Positions 22,688-33,011 of a DNA stretch of 64,000 nucleotides are shown one piece after another. A program made the position numbers and the translations under genes. This DNA comes from Lutraria lutraria (lineage: Eukaryota; Mollusca; Bivalvia; Venerida; Mactridae): NCBI GenBank assembly GCA_964023205.1, contig OZ026841.1, forward strand, positions 27,173,561 through 27,237,560. Direction: 5' to 3'. The notes under the pieces were generated by a model. The model had not been told where the DNA came from. It did no database searches and was given only the letters and a program-made list of their open reading frames with translations. How positions within the stretch are numbered: the first letter of the stretch is position 1; each line of letters opens with the position of its first letter.

Positions 22688-22963
22688 TATACATTAAAGA
22701 AAACTACTACATACAATAAAGCTACCTCTTGATTTCCTGCCTGTAATATCTGATCTTTAGTACACATTATCATCTTATTGTTTTATCTTCATTAGAATGG
22801 TAATCTTCTTCAATGAAGAACTGTTGTTTTGTTTCCATGGATACTGGTGAAGTTACAGCTGAACATGACCTTCAAAGCCATCTTCAGAGTTTGTTCCACA
22901 ATCATAGAATAAAGCTGCAAATTCAGCAGAAGTCAAATTGTAATCTTTGAGTTACACATTAGC

Positions 22964-23000
22964 AGAACAGAACAGAACAGAAGAGAACAGAACAGATAAT
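22964..23000. repeat. (AGAAC)n microsatellite
   Basis: Seven slightly imperfect AGAAC units, followed by GATAATTTATTCAGATACATG, which looks like the end of a dispersed repeat whose tail is the microsatellite. Confidence 0.85.
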
Positions 23001-23431
23001 TTATTCAGATACATGTATGTACAAAATACATAATCCATATCAGAAAAAATGTACAAATGTATAAGTCACATGAATATTTACACAGATAATGGTCAAATTA
23101 TTCATATAATAAGGATGAACATACAGAAACTCACAATTGTTAATTATTACCTATTAATATTCAAAATTGAATTTCTTATAGCGAGAGCTTTATGTACATA
23201 GTCAACCTTTAGGAATTCAAACATTATGAATAAAAACACCATATGATATTCATTGAAGTCAGTTATTTAATATTTGAATGGTCTATCAAGTTTTGTTATT
23301 AAGAGTATAAAGCTATATCTGACAGACCTTTAATTGGCAAAATAATTGTTTGTATGTGATAAGAATCACACCAAAGTACCTGAATTTTTATAATGAATAT
23401 TGGAAGCTACCTGTCAATTTTAATAAGTATC

Positions 23432-23818
23432 TATACTAAGCCAAAAACGAAAGTATCCACTTTTTAAAAAATTATTTCATTAATATATATAAATCGCCAT
23501 CAAATAACCAAGTACCTGTTAACCTTGGTTTTATCAATAATCAGCCAAACGCTAAGCTGCATGGCTTGATTATCTTGTTTTGCACATACGCCCCATGCAG
23601 CTAATGCAGATTTATCAAAACATTGTTATTTTGGAAATCTACACTTATGTCATAGCAATCCTGTTAAATAAGGATCGCTGCTGCTTCAAATGTTTACAGG
23701 ATATAAAAAAGGATTGTTCGTTATTTCCATGAAAAGAAGAAATTCGAATGTATACTTTTTTTCTAAATATTGATAGATGCATAAGAGTGGATACTTTCTC
23801 TTTTGACTCAGAATATAA
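23432..23818. mobile_element. TIR element (~390 bp)
   Basis: TATACTAAGCC…CGAAAGTATCCACT at the left is answered by AGTGGATACTTTCTCTTTTG and ACTCAGAATATA at the right; the inner 13 bp (GAAAGTATCCACT) match exactly. An inner inverted pair GCTGCATGG/CCATGCAGC lies at 23558-23606. No transposase. TA at both ends would suit a Tc1/mariner-type MITE. Confidence 0.6.
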
Positions 23819-23848
23819 AGAGAATTACAAGGGAGATAACTCGAAAAT

Positions 23849-24070
23849 TAACAAGATGTGTCTTAAAAACACAATGCCCCCTCTGGGTGCCCTCTAAACT
23901 GAAAATGCACAGGTCCTGTAGAGATTGTCATGATGAACCAAGACATGAAGTTTGATGATTGTAGGCAGTAGCCTTTTGATTTAATAGGCATTGTTAAAGT
24001 TTGGTACAGACAAACAAAGGGCCATAAATCTGCTAAAAATGATCAAATCACAAAACCCTGCACACTTAGA
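23849..24070. repeat. AACAAGATGTGTCTTAAAAA-type repeat, longer copy
   Basis: Shares AACAAGATGTGT, AACACAATGCCCCCTC, GAAAATGCACAGGTCCTGTA and CATGAAGTTTGA in order with 5143-5262. Non-coding dispersed repeat. Confidence 0.7.
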
Positions 24071-24502
24071 CATGTTATTATACTGTTGACAAAATGAGAA
24101 AAATTTCAATCAGATTTCAAGACTTTTTCATAATCAAGCAAAATTTTCAGGGTAAATTTCATTAAACAGAATCTAAAGACTACAGGCTATGATATGGCAA
24201 TAGTGTTTGGACCTGCCACAGTGATTCATGGGATTAGGCTGTAATTCTATCTATGAACAGAAAGCCCCATATACAATGTAAGATCTTAAATCTAAGTTGA
24301 GACAGCTTCATACCCTTATAAAACCTAAAAAAGTTCCAATGGTCATTTATATTTCAGTAATTTATCTTTAACTCAGTGCCTATACCACGTGACTTTCCAA
24401 AGAAAGCATTTTTTTGTTGAGCGTTTGTTTACTAATTTTGTCCCACACATCATTGAGAAGAACATGGTATGGGCTCCATGTTTAACTTACAGCTCAATAG
24501 AA

Positions 24503-25010
24503 AACAAGAGGGCCAAGATGGCCCTTTATCACTCACCTGAGAACAAAGGCACAATAATTAATGACCAGGTAATATAGTTTCCAACTCGTAAAAGTCATTT
24601 TTACGTAGATTTTAAGAACAAAACCAACAATGAAGGTATTATACTGTTAAACAAGCTAAAACATAGCAAATTTTCTAATCCAAGGGCCCATAACTCTTGA
24701 AGTTGTGGTCTGATTCCACCCATAACTGAAATTGTCCAAGACCATAAGGTCATACACATTCATTGTAAATATGAATAAATGAAGGCGCTAGAGTGTAAAC
24801 AAGCTAAATATAGCAAATTTTGTAATTCAAGGGCCCATAACTCTAGAAGTTATTGTCCGATTTTGCCCATAATTGAACTTAGCCGAGACATTGTGGCCAT
24901 ATACATTGTGAGCAAGTTTAATAATTATTAGTTAAGAGCTGCGGATGCTAGAGTGTAAACAAACTAATTGTGGACGGATGCAGGACATTCAACGATCCTA
25001 AAAGCCTAAA
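24503..25010. repeat. GAGGGCC-family element, core type A
   Basis: Opens AACAAGAGGGCCAAGATGGC and TCACTCACCTGAG, and closes near CGATCCTAAAAGCC. The core has two ~137-bp modules with AGCAAATTTTSTAAT, CAAGGGCCCATAACTCT and GACCATAAGGTCATACACAT. The same core occurs at 26981 and 49588. Confidence 0.85.
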
Positions 25011-25215
25011 AAACTTGAAAAGAATAAAACATTGTTCATTGCTAATAAGGAGAGACAATATTTGAGTTATATCTATGAAACTCTACCAGGCTCTACATAC
25101 CTGAAGCGGATATATACACAGTACAGAAGTATCATGGGAAGGCTCTTCCATTGCAGCATCACAAAGATGAGTTCTTCTAAGTAGATGATTTCATTCTCTA
25201 AAGTTCTGACAACCA

Positions 25216-26289
25216 ATCTACAAAACAAGAGGGCCATGATGACCCTATATCGCTCACCTGAGCATTGTAACACTAACGGATAATTTGATCAAGGAAAGGT
25301 TATTTGACATGGTAAAGAATTATCTACCAAAACTCTTAAGTAGGTGTTGAAATCAACTGACCCCAGGGGTTGGGCCAATATTGACCATGGGGACATGATT
25401 TGAACAAACTTGGTAGAGTTCAACAAGAAAATGCTACATCCGAAATATCTAAGCCCTAGGCCTCGTGGTTTTGGACATGAACATTTATTTAATTTTCCTA
25501 TATGGGCCTTTATAAATCTAGTGACCCCGGGGCAGTTAGAACTAACTTAATAGAGCTACATACCAAATATCTAAGCCCTAGGCCTAGTGGTTTCAGAGAA
25601 GAAGATTTTTGTAATTTTCCTATATAAAATAGAGTAAACCCTGGGGTGGGGCCAATTTTGACTCCGGAGCCATAATTTGAACAAGCTTCGTAGAGGTCCA
25701 CTAGACAATGCTACATACAAAATATTGACACTCTAGGCCTTGTAGTTTTGGACAAGAAGATTATTTTTATTTTCCTATATAATTCTATATAAATCAAGTG
25801 AGCCCCGGGGAGGGCCAATTTTAACCCTAGGGCAATTATTAAAACAAACTTGGTAGAGGCCCACTAGACAATGCCACATACAAAATATTGAAGCTCAAGG
25901 CCTGGTAGTTTTAGACAAGAAGATTTTTTTTAAATTTCCTACATAAGGCAAATTTTGACCCTAGGGCAATAATTTGAACAGACTTGGTAGAGGTCCACTA
26001 GACAATGCTACATACCAAATATCAAAGCTCTAGGTCCTCTGGTTTTTGAGAAGAAGATTTTTGAAGATTTAAACAAAAATTCTTCCAGTTCCTATGGAAA
26101 CCCAGAGTTTTTCATGGAATGGAATTCTTTGAACAACTTTGGTAGAGCTTCAAGCAAGGAACACACCTGTCAAGTTTTGTTGAAATTGACCCAGTGGTTT
26201 AGGAGGAGATGTTGTTTAAAGAAATTGTTGACGACGGACATAGCTCGATCCTAAAAGCTCACCTTGGCACTCTGTGCCAGGTGAGCTAA
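25216..26289. repeat. GAGGGCC-family element, core type B
   Basis: Complete ends: AACAAGAGGGCCATGATGAC … GCTCACCTGAG on the left and GATCCTAAAAGCTCACC … CCAGGTGAGCTAAAAA on the right, so TCACCTG/CAGGTGA form an inverted pair. The core is ~160-bp modules (GACCCYGGGGCCATAATTTG, AACTTGGTAGAGGTCCACTA, GACAATGCTACATAC, TTTTCCTATATA). Minus-strand frames such as VKIGP…FYIGK recur here and near 53.7 kb because they are translations of the repeat. Confidence 0.9.
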
Positions 26290-26323
26290 AAACAACAACA
26301 TAATTAATCTTATTTTCTATGAA

Positions 26324-26470
26324 ATAGGAGAGATCGTGTTTGTATACAGGGGTATTCATATGCAAATGTGCCCACCAGCTAGCTATTGGTGAATGGTAGA
26401 TTACTTTTGTTCATTCATCCAATAGACTGCCGGTGGGTACTTTGCATATGAATAAGCGATCTCTCCTATT
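26324..26470. mobile_element. Palindromic MITE (147 bp)
   Basis: AATAGGAGAGATCG at the left is the exact complement of CGATCTCTCCTATT at the right, and ATTCATATGCAAA / TTTGCATATGAAT and GCCCACC / GGTGGG continue the inverted repeat inward. The left arm has a 10-bp insert after GATCG. Nearly the whole element can fold into one hairpin. Confidence 0.85.
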
Positions 26471-26474
26471 GAAC

Positions 26475-26975
26475 ACTTATTACAGGTAGAGAAGTAGACT
26501 GCTGCATGCGGAGTGCAAGGTAAGTATTGGACCAGAATCCAATTGGTTTACTGCCCGCTGCAGGTTACCGTGAGTGTAAAGTGGGATGGCAAGAATGAGA
26601 AATATTAAATTGATTAAGCTAGGAGCATAGGTCTGCTAGGGCCCCAGTTGGTCCAAGGGATGATCAAAACCACAAAATTCTGCTGATGAAAAATAACATT
26701 CCTGCCACTGGTATATTATATGTACTGAACTATTGTGGACAGCTGGAGTACAACCAAAAAATATTTATGATAAAGTCATCAACACGCTGAGAGTGATAAT
26801 TTTAGAGTACATTTATGCAATTTTTAACACCTACCTTAGACTGAGGCCTCAAAAAATACAAGTCTATTAATTCACATGCACCATACATAGATTTGTTCAC
26901 CATTCTTCTTGTTGCCAACGACTTTAAATGATAATTTTAAAAATAAACACTGATATCATGGGTCAATTAAAGGCT
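26475..26975. other. No supported feature
   Basis: Single-copy-looking AT-rich DNA. A weak acceptor/donor pair brackets ~34 bp at 26486-26519 without coding support. Confidence 0.35.
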
Positions 26976-26980
26976 ATTTT

Positions 26981-27497
26981 AACAAGAGGGCCAAGATTGC
27001 CCTATATCGCTCACCTGAGAACAAGTACGCTATAATTAATGATCAGGTGATATATAGAGTTTGATCAAACCAATTAATCTTTTTTCATGAATAATGGATG
27101 CTGTGTAAATATGATTACGATAAGTGAAGAAATCAAGATGCTTTAATGTAATAAAGTTGAAATATAGCAATATTTCTAAGTCAAGGGCCTATAACTCTGC
27201 AAGCACTGGTTCAATTTCGCCCATATCAAACTCTCAGAGACCTTTAGGTCATACGCATTCACTGTAAATATGTTTACTATTGGGTGAAGAAATGAAGAAT
27301 GTCAACAAGTTAAAATGAAGCAAATTTTCTAAGTCAAGGGTCCATAACTCTGGAAATACTTATCACATTTTGCACATAATTGAACATAATCGATATATAG
27401 CTGCCGATGCTAGAGTGTAAATACCCTAAGTGTGAATGGGCACCGTCGATCATCGATCCTAAAAGCTCATCCTGAGCCACTGGTTCATGTGAGCTAA
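26981..27497. repeat. GAGGGCC-family element, core type A
   Basis: AACAAGAGGGCCAAGATTGC … CTCACCTGAG at the left and CGATCCTAAAAGCTCATCC … ATGTGAGCTAAAAA at the right. The core contains AGCAAATTTTCTAAGTCAAG and CATAACTCTGGAA modules about 150 bp apart, as at 24503 and 49588. Confidence 0.9.
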
Positions 27498-27499
27498 AA

Positions 27500-28168
27500 A
27501 TTCAACCAATTGTTGTCGAGCTTAAGAATGTTAGATTTGAAATAAGTCATTCAGCACTTATGATGATGTTTTATTGTTATACACAATACTGCCAGTAATA
27601 CAGTAATCTATTTTAAATAACTGAGCATTAACATCTACTACAAAATATCTACTATAACATTCAATAACCACCGGGGTCTCCTTAGGCATAAAACAAATAT
27701 GTATTTTTGTGGTTACTTGTTCATTACAATCTCAGGATAGATAAGTTTGGGCTTTGTTGGTCACTTGAAAGCACATGGAAAAGTAAAAAGCAATTGCCTA
27801 CTTTCTCACATAAAGAGACATGGTCAGTAAGTTTTTTTTACAACATTCAGCAATAACATTACAATATCCTAACAAAGAAATTGAAGAAAATTAAACACAA
27901 TAAAATAGTAATACAAAATCATCTTAAGAAAGAATTCATAATTTAATTGTATAAAGCTCACATAAAATTAATTTCATTAGTAAAATATCAACCTACCATG
28001 TGCCTGTCTGCTAACAATCTGATTGAAAACTGGTTCTCCTTACAAACGTGTGTACACTTTACAAGAAGCATGAGAATTTTGCATCAAAAACTGGTTGACA
28101 AATGGGATGATAAGAAAGCACTGAACCGTTTTATACTGATATTTAAATTTGCCGTGTAGACAAAATAA
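27500..28168. other. No supported feature
   Basis: AT-rich DNA between two GAGGGCC elements; nothing recognised. Confidence 0.4.
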
Positions 28169-28172
28169 TTAA

Positions 28173-28755
28173 CAAACAAGAGAGCCAAGTGGCCCTGCAA
28201 TGCTCACCTGAGAAATGAGTTGTGGAAATATCACTTATGAATTTGATTTAAGTGTGTGCTGCAATAAGTAAAAAGTATTAGAAAATAAGACCTCAGGGAT
28301 ATTATTTTTAGCAATTTTGTAAGAGGGCCTCTACATGTTGCTACATGCAAAATATCTAAGCTCTTAACCTTGTGCCTTTAGACAAGAACATTTTTTAAAT
28401 ATTTTCCCCTATATAAATCTATATGAAACAAGTGACCCCTGAGGTGGATATTTTAATCCCAGGGACATTATTTTAGCAACTTTGTTAGAGGGTCTCTAGA
28501 TGGTGCTCCATGGCTAATATCTAAGCTTTGGACCATCAGGTTCAAGACAAGATTTTTGAAATATTTTCTTTTTGGTTGGCATGGAAACCAGAGTTCAGCT
28601 GGGAATGACATTCCTTTAGCAACTATTTTAAAGGACCACTTGTGGAGGTTCTTCAAATTTGACAGAGCCGTTTCAGAGGAAAGTCTTAGAAGAATTATGG
28701 GCAGACAGACGACAGACAAAATACTATACTAATACTTCACACTCAGGTGAGCTAA
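28173..28755. repeat. GAGGGCC-family element, core type B variant
   Basis: AACAAGAGAGCCAAGTGGCC … GCTCACCTGAG on the left and ACTCAGGTGAGCTAAAG on the right. The core has diverged type-B modules (GTGACCCCTGAGGTGG, TATATAAATCTATATGAAAC, ATCTAAGCTTTGGACC). Confidence 0.85.
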
Positions 28756-28947
28756 AGAAATTACTGCAAACCCTTGTACAATAAATTGACCAGTGTAGAA
28801 TATGTTGTGTATTTTACAGAGGATGATTAGGCCATACCAGTTCAATTATTTGTTCATTGGATTTGCCGTTCGCTTTTTATCAAAATTAGAAAAATAATGT
28901 TTTAATTTTTGCTTTTGTCTATTTGCTGACCATGCCAACATCATAAA

Positions 28948-29125
28948 ACAAGAGGGCCAAGATGACCCTACAGAGATGACAGAGATTTTGACCCCAGTTG
29001 ACCCATTATTGAACTTGTCCAAGATATCATTAGGACAAACATTCAGGCAAGATTTGGTGAAGATCCAATACAAACAGTAACCTCTAGAGGGTTCTCAAGT
29101 TTTCCTAAGATTTCATAATTTTGAA
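28948..29125. repeat. GAGGGCC-family fragment, core type C
   Basis: AACAAGAGGGCCAAGATGAC, then TTTTGACCCCAGTTGACCCA, GAACTTGTCCAAGATATCA and TTTGGTGAAGATCCAATACA match one module of the 10793-11910 element. Right end missing. Confidence 0.75.
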
Positions 29126-29296
29126 TCTTTGTATCTGATGGATTATTTGTTTATTTGGTATCTTTTGATTAGCAGGTTGGAAGCCAGCATTGTATTACAT
29201 TCATGTAGATTGTTATGTGAATATGTGTGTAGTGTTAATGTGGGTTGTGGGTGTTTTCAAAGATGGTAAATATTCTTCAGGTAAAATTATGAGATA

Positions 29297-29374
29297 ATGT
29301 CTGGAACATTTGCAATAGCCTCGATGAATGTACAGGGACTCAATGAAATTAACAAAAGACGGGATGTATTGAAT
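29297..29374 (+). pseudogene. LINE ORF2 5' fragment (endonuclease start)
   Basis: The frame MSGTFAIASMNVQGLNEINK followed by RRDVLNF matches the first strand of the AP-endonuclease domain of Tx1/L1-type LINEs (motif: start, I-A-S-x-N-x-x-G-L-N, then K-R). Homology ends after ~26 codons, so only a stub remains. The frame continues into unrelated sequence to 29515. Confidence 0.45.
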
Positions 29375-29515
29375 TTTTGTGGGGATTGGCTTCCAACATC
29401 CACGTACATTCAGACGGACGTACGTACAGACACACCACAACTACACGAAAAACAACAACAACACAGAGAAAACCGAATGCACAATTTCTATACCATGAAT
29501 CCACAATCATTGTAA

Positions 29516-30093
29516 AATCATCTCGGACCTATTTTAGGAAATGTTTGATATACCCTAAAACAATTCTCAACTCATTTTTGTAAATTTAGAAAATGTAAGT
29601 GGTGTGAATAAGTAGCAAATGATGATTTAACCGTATAAATTGCCGTTTTGACTCGTTTTTCAAATAATTTTGTATGTTATTTTGAGTGTTCAACACGCAC
29701 TATTTCGCATACTAATTTTTTCTGTTTTCGCGGGAAATCCCAGTCACGTAACCACACATATTTAGCTATTACAGCTGCCATTTTTGTTGACACTACTGTA
29801 GCAAAGTGTTGTTTTTTTCTACTGTCAAAGCCGAAATAAATTGGTATTATTCAGGTTATAAGTACATATTGTGTTAATCTTGTCGTCGTATACCTTATTG
29901 AATGTTCTTTTTGCTCTCACTGTAACGAAAATAATGTATCTTCGTTTGATCACAAGGTTGAACTACATTATTATTATACATATTTCATATGGCTGTGCCG
30001 GTAATCCAGTTGTATTTTATTTGGTGTAGCGATGTGTTTCTAAAAGTATTGAGATACGGCTAAGTATTGAAACTACTGATTATGTACGGTGTC
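29516..30093. other. No supported feature
   Basis: AT-rich DNA without recognised repeats or frames. Confidence 0.4.
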
Positions 30094-30198
30094 TTGTCAG
30101 GCCAGTGTCAGGTCAAAACGGCCCACTTCTAAAATGGGCCGGTCCAAAACGACCCAGTTTTTCAGTCAAGCAACACGGGAAAGAAATTAACAGTTTTA

Positions 30199-30240
30199 TT
30201 AAACAAGAGGGCCATGATGGCCCTATATCGCTCACCAGAT
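30199..30240. repeat. Head of a GAGGGCC element, truncated
   Basis: AACAAGAGGGCCATGATGGC … TATCGCTCACCAG is the standard left end, cut short by the next repeat, which starts AACAAGAGCTCCGCGG. Confidence 0.8.
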
Positions 30241-30248
30241 AAAAAGAA

Positions 30249-31260
30249 ACAAGAGCTCCGCGGTCGGAGACATATGCCCCCCAAACAGGGTCTTGACACA
30301 GAGTTATCGCTCAAACAATTTTCAAACTCAAATACACAGTGACCTTGATCTTTGACCTAGTGACCCCAATTTCAAACGGGGTCATCTACTGTCCAAGGCC
30401 AATGCACCTGCAAAGTATCAGGCCCATCAATCAATCTGTTGACGAGTTATCGATCGGAAACGATTTTCACACTCCATGTCACAGTGAACTTGACCTTTGA
30501 CCTAGTGACCCCAGTTTCAATAGGGGTCATCTACTGCACAAGGCCAATGCACCAGCGAAGTATCAGGCCTATCGGTCAATCCGTTGACGAGTTATTGATT
30601 GGAAACGGTTTTCACACTCAATGCCACAGTGACCTTGACCTTTGACCTAGTGACCCCAATTTCAATTGGGGTCATCTACTGTCCAAGGCCAGTACACCTG
30701 CGAAGTATAAGGCCCATCGGTCAATCTGTTGACGAGTTATCGATCGGAAACGATTTTCACACTCTGTGTCACAGTGACCTTGACCTTCGACCTAGTGATC
30801 CCAATTTCAATATGGGTCACCTAGTGTCCAAGGCCAATGCACCAGCCAAGTATCAGGCCCATCGGTGAATCCATTGACGAGTTATTGATCGGAAACGATT
30901 TTCACACTCAAATGTCACAGTGACCTTTGACCTAGTGACCCTAATTTCAATAGGCGTCATCTACTGTCCAAGGCCAATGCACCTGCGAAGTATCAGGCCC
31001 ATCGGTCAATCCGTTGACGAGTTATCGATGGGAAACGATTTTCACACTCAATGTCACAGTGACCTTGACATTGACCTAGTGACCCCAATTTCAATACGGG
31101 TCATCTACTGTCCAAGGCGAATGTTCCTGCGAAGTATCAGGCCCATCAGTCAATACATTGACAAGTTATCCATTGGAAACTAACTGGTCTACCGACAGAC
31201 AGACTGAAAAACAATACTAGCAAAACAATATACCCCCTCATCTTCGAAGGGGGGCATAAT
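30249..31260. mobile_element. ATGCCCCCC TIR element with ~145-bp tandem modules
   Basis: TATGCCCCCC (30273-30282) is answered by GGGGGGCATA (31249-31258). In between, TTGACGAGTTATCGATCGGA recurs with anchors at 30441, 30586, 30731, 30876, 31016 and 31160 (spacing 145, 145, 145, 140, 144). Modules also carry CACAGTGACCTTGACC, TTTGACCTAGTGACCCC and GTCCAAGGCCAATGCACC. The overlapping plus-strand frames at 30439-31183 are shadows that change frame because 145 is not divisible by three. Confidence 0.9.
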
Positions 31261-31468
31261 AATGCTACATCGTACATGACATTAAAACTAAAAGACAAAA
31301 GCATACTCATTTACAGCATTCAGTGCAAATGCCAGCTACTAAACCAAGAATTGTGTACATTTGATAATTTACTTCCATCTTTTTATTGTTGATCAGCATT
31401 TTATTTTAAGTTTATTTTACTTCATGTAGAACAACAGTAAAGTGTAATAGGAGGAGGAAAATAATGTA

Positions 31469-31543
31469 CACGATGCGGGGCTCAAACTCGCGACCTCCTG
31501 CTTGCAAGTCAGATGCTCTACCACCTGAGCTAATTGGGCTTGT
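31469..31543 (-). repeat. tRNA-Ala-like SINE head / tRNA pseudogene
   Basis: The minus strand reads TAGCTCAGGTGGTAGAGCA, then an anticodon loop CTTGCAA (anticodon TGC) and GAGGTCGCGAGTTTGAGCC, so D-arm, anticodon arm and T-arm are present in order. The acceptor stem (GCCCAAT against ATCGTGT) does not pair, and the anticodon and T-stems each have one mismatch. Best read as a tRNA(Ala)-derived SINE head and not a functional tRNA. A partial copy lies at 546-600. Confidence 0.6.
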
Positions 31544-31769
31544 GTATATCCCAGCCAATTTATAATACAATTATACAACACCCCTACAAAAGGAACGACC
31601 TATACTGTATACATGTATACAAAAGTAGTATAGGTCTTTGATTAAAGTATGGCCCTTATCGATCGATACAGGCTGATATTGAAATTTGAATTGGGCCATT
31701 TCGGTATTAGGCCGTATTGAAGTGGTCTATTTTGACCCGCAATTGTCAGGCCAGTTAGTCTCACTGAAC

Positions 31770-32560
31770 CCTACCCACTGGTGGTATCTGTCGGTGTTTA
31801 TCAAGGCTGATCAGTATATTTGAAACATTCTATTTTCAGCAACTGTCGAATTGCTCTAGTCTCCAGACTAAGCAAAAGGCGCCGGACCGGCGGACTTGTC
31901 CGATAGATTGTGTGTTGGTCTGATACAGAATCTTCTTATCAGATTGGCTAACCAGCAACTCATTTACTCGGTATGCGCATGTTTTATACTCACTCTGACA
32001 GATTTCTTTCGGTCCGACAGAATTTTTCAAGCTTGACTGTCCGAAGGTCTGAAGGATTTTTTTGCTTTTTATGAAGTCTACAAGGATGAGATTGTAATTG
32101 CTCACAGGGATGAGACTGTCATAAGTTGTATATACATTAATTATGTTGCAGTTTCCAAAATAAAAATAACCTGAACTGTTGAAAAAGGTTAAACTTAATC
32201 AGCACTTTACAACAATATGAATATGACTTAAACTAAAGTATTGAATGAAGATGATGTCAGGACTCAGATGGCTTGTATTTTGCCTGACCAGCTACCTGTG
32301 TCATTGTACATTGTATTGTTTCTTACTTAATTTGCAATTATGTGATGCACATTTCTTTAATAAATATTCTGAGGTCATGGACAAGTCTTGGTCCTGAAAC
32401 CCTCATTGTTTATTTACAGTATTTAAAACTTAACAATTTACATTTTGGAACTAAGTGTTTCAAATAACCTTGTGCCTAGTACAGTACAATGTGTTACCTA
32501 GTTTAAGCTGAATAAATCATTAGCAACTTTTCAGATAAATGTTTATCACTCACTACAGGG
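31770..32560. other. No supported feature
   Basis: Possibly includes 5' untranslated sequence of the LINE that starts near 33 kb, but no boundary can be drawn. Confidence 0.35.
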
Positions 32561-33011
32561 TTGTTACTTTTTATTGCAGGAATATGAACATAGAAAGTTG
32601 AACATCAGAGATGAGGATGTGTGACAGTGTCTACAGATGTATGTCACGTGATAGTAATGGATCTCTGATATAAAATGTCGATATAATAAAAAACTGTTCC
32701 ATCTATTGTGCCATTCTTTTGAGAAAATGTGTTTTGGACATACTAGAAAAGGATATTTAAGTTTCATTCCGGAATATTTATTGGTTACTGAGAAATTTGA
32801 CTTTGAATTTTCAAATTTTATCGCTATAGTATGGATTTGTGGTGGGGTAAAGTCCCAGTTTTTACCCACGGATAATAACTCAAAGTTTGTTACGCATGAC
32901 TGGTCATGGAATTATACTACGTAGCATGAGAAATCGTGCATATCTGAACTGATTCAAACTGATAAATGAAAGTTTTATCATTGATGTCAATGTGATTACG
33001 ATATAAGTTAA

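Larger units (their letters stand above)
30107..31742. mobile_element. TIR element with 13-bp flanking direct repeat, host to nested repeats
   Basis: TTGTCAGGCCAGT occurs at 30094-30106 and again at 31743-31755. Just inside these lie GGTCAAAACGGCCCACTTC and, inverted, GAAGTGGTCTATTTTGACC, so terminal inverted repeats are flanked by what looks like a target-site duplication. Inside are a truncated GAGGGCC head (30199), a modular element (30273-31258) and a tRNA-like SINE head (31469). Duplications of this length are longer than those of hAT (8 bp) and MULE (9-11 bp) elements; part of the 13 bp may belong to the TIR. Confidence 0.55.

Noticed and set aside
30439..31183. Three overlapping plus-strand frames with repeated FDLVTPISIGVIYC
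   Set aside because: They shift frame with each 145-bp module and are translations of a non-coding tandem repeat.
31469..31543. Functional tRNA-Ala(TGC)
   Set aside because: The acceptor stem does not pair and both the anticodon and T-stems have a mismatch; better explained as a SINE head or pseudogene.
32706..32924. 72-aa frame upstream of LINE-1 ORF1 as a third LINE ORF
   Set aside because: No similarity to LINE proteins and an opposing 101-aa frame covers the same bases; more likely 5' untranslated sequence.
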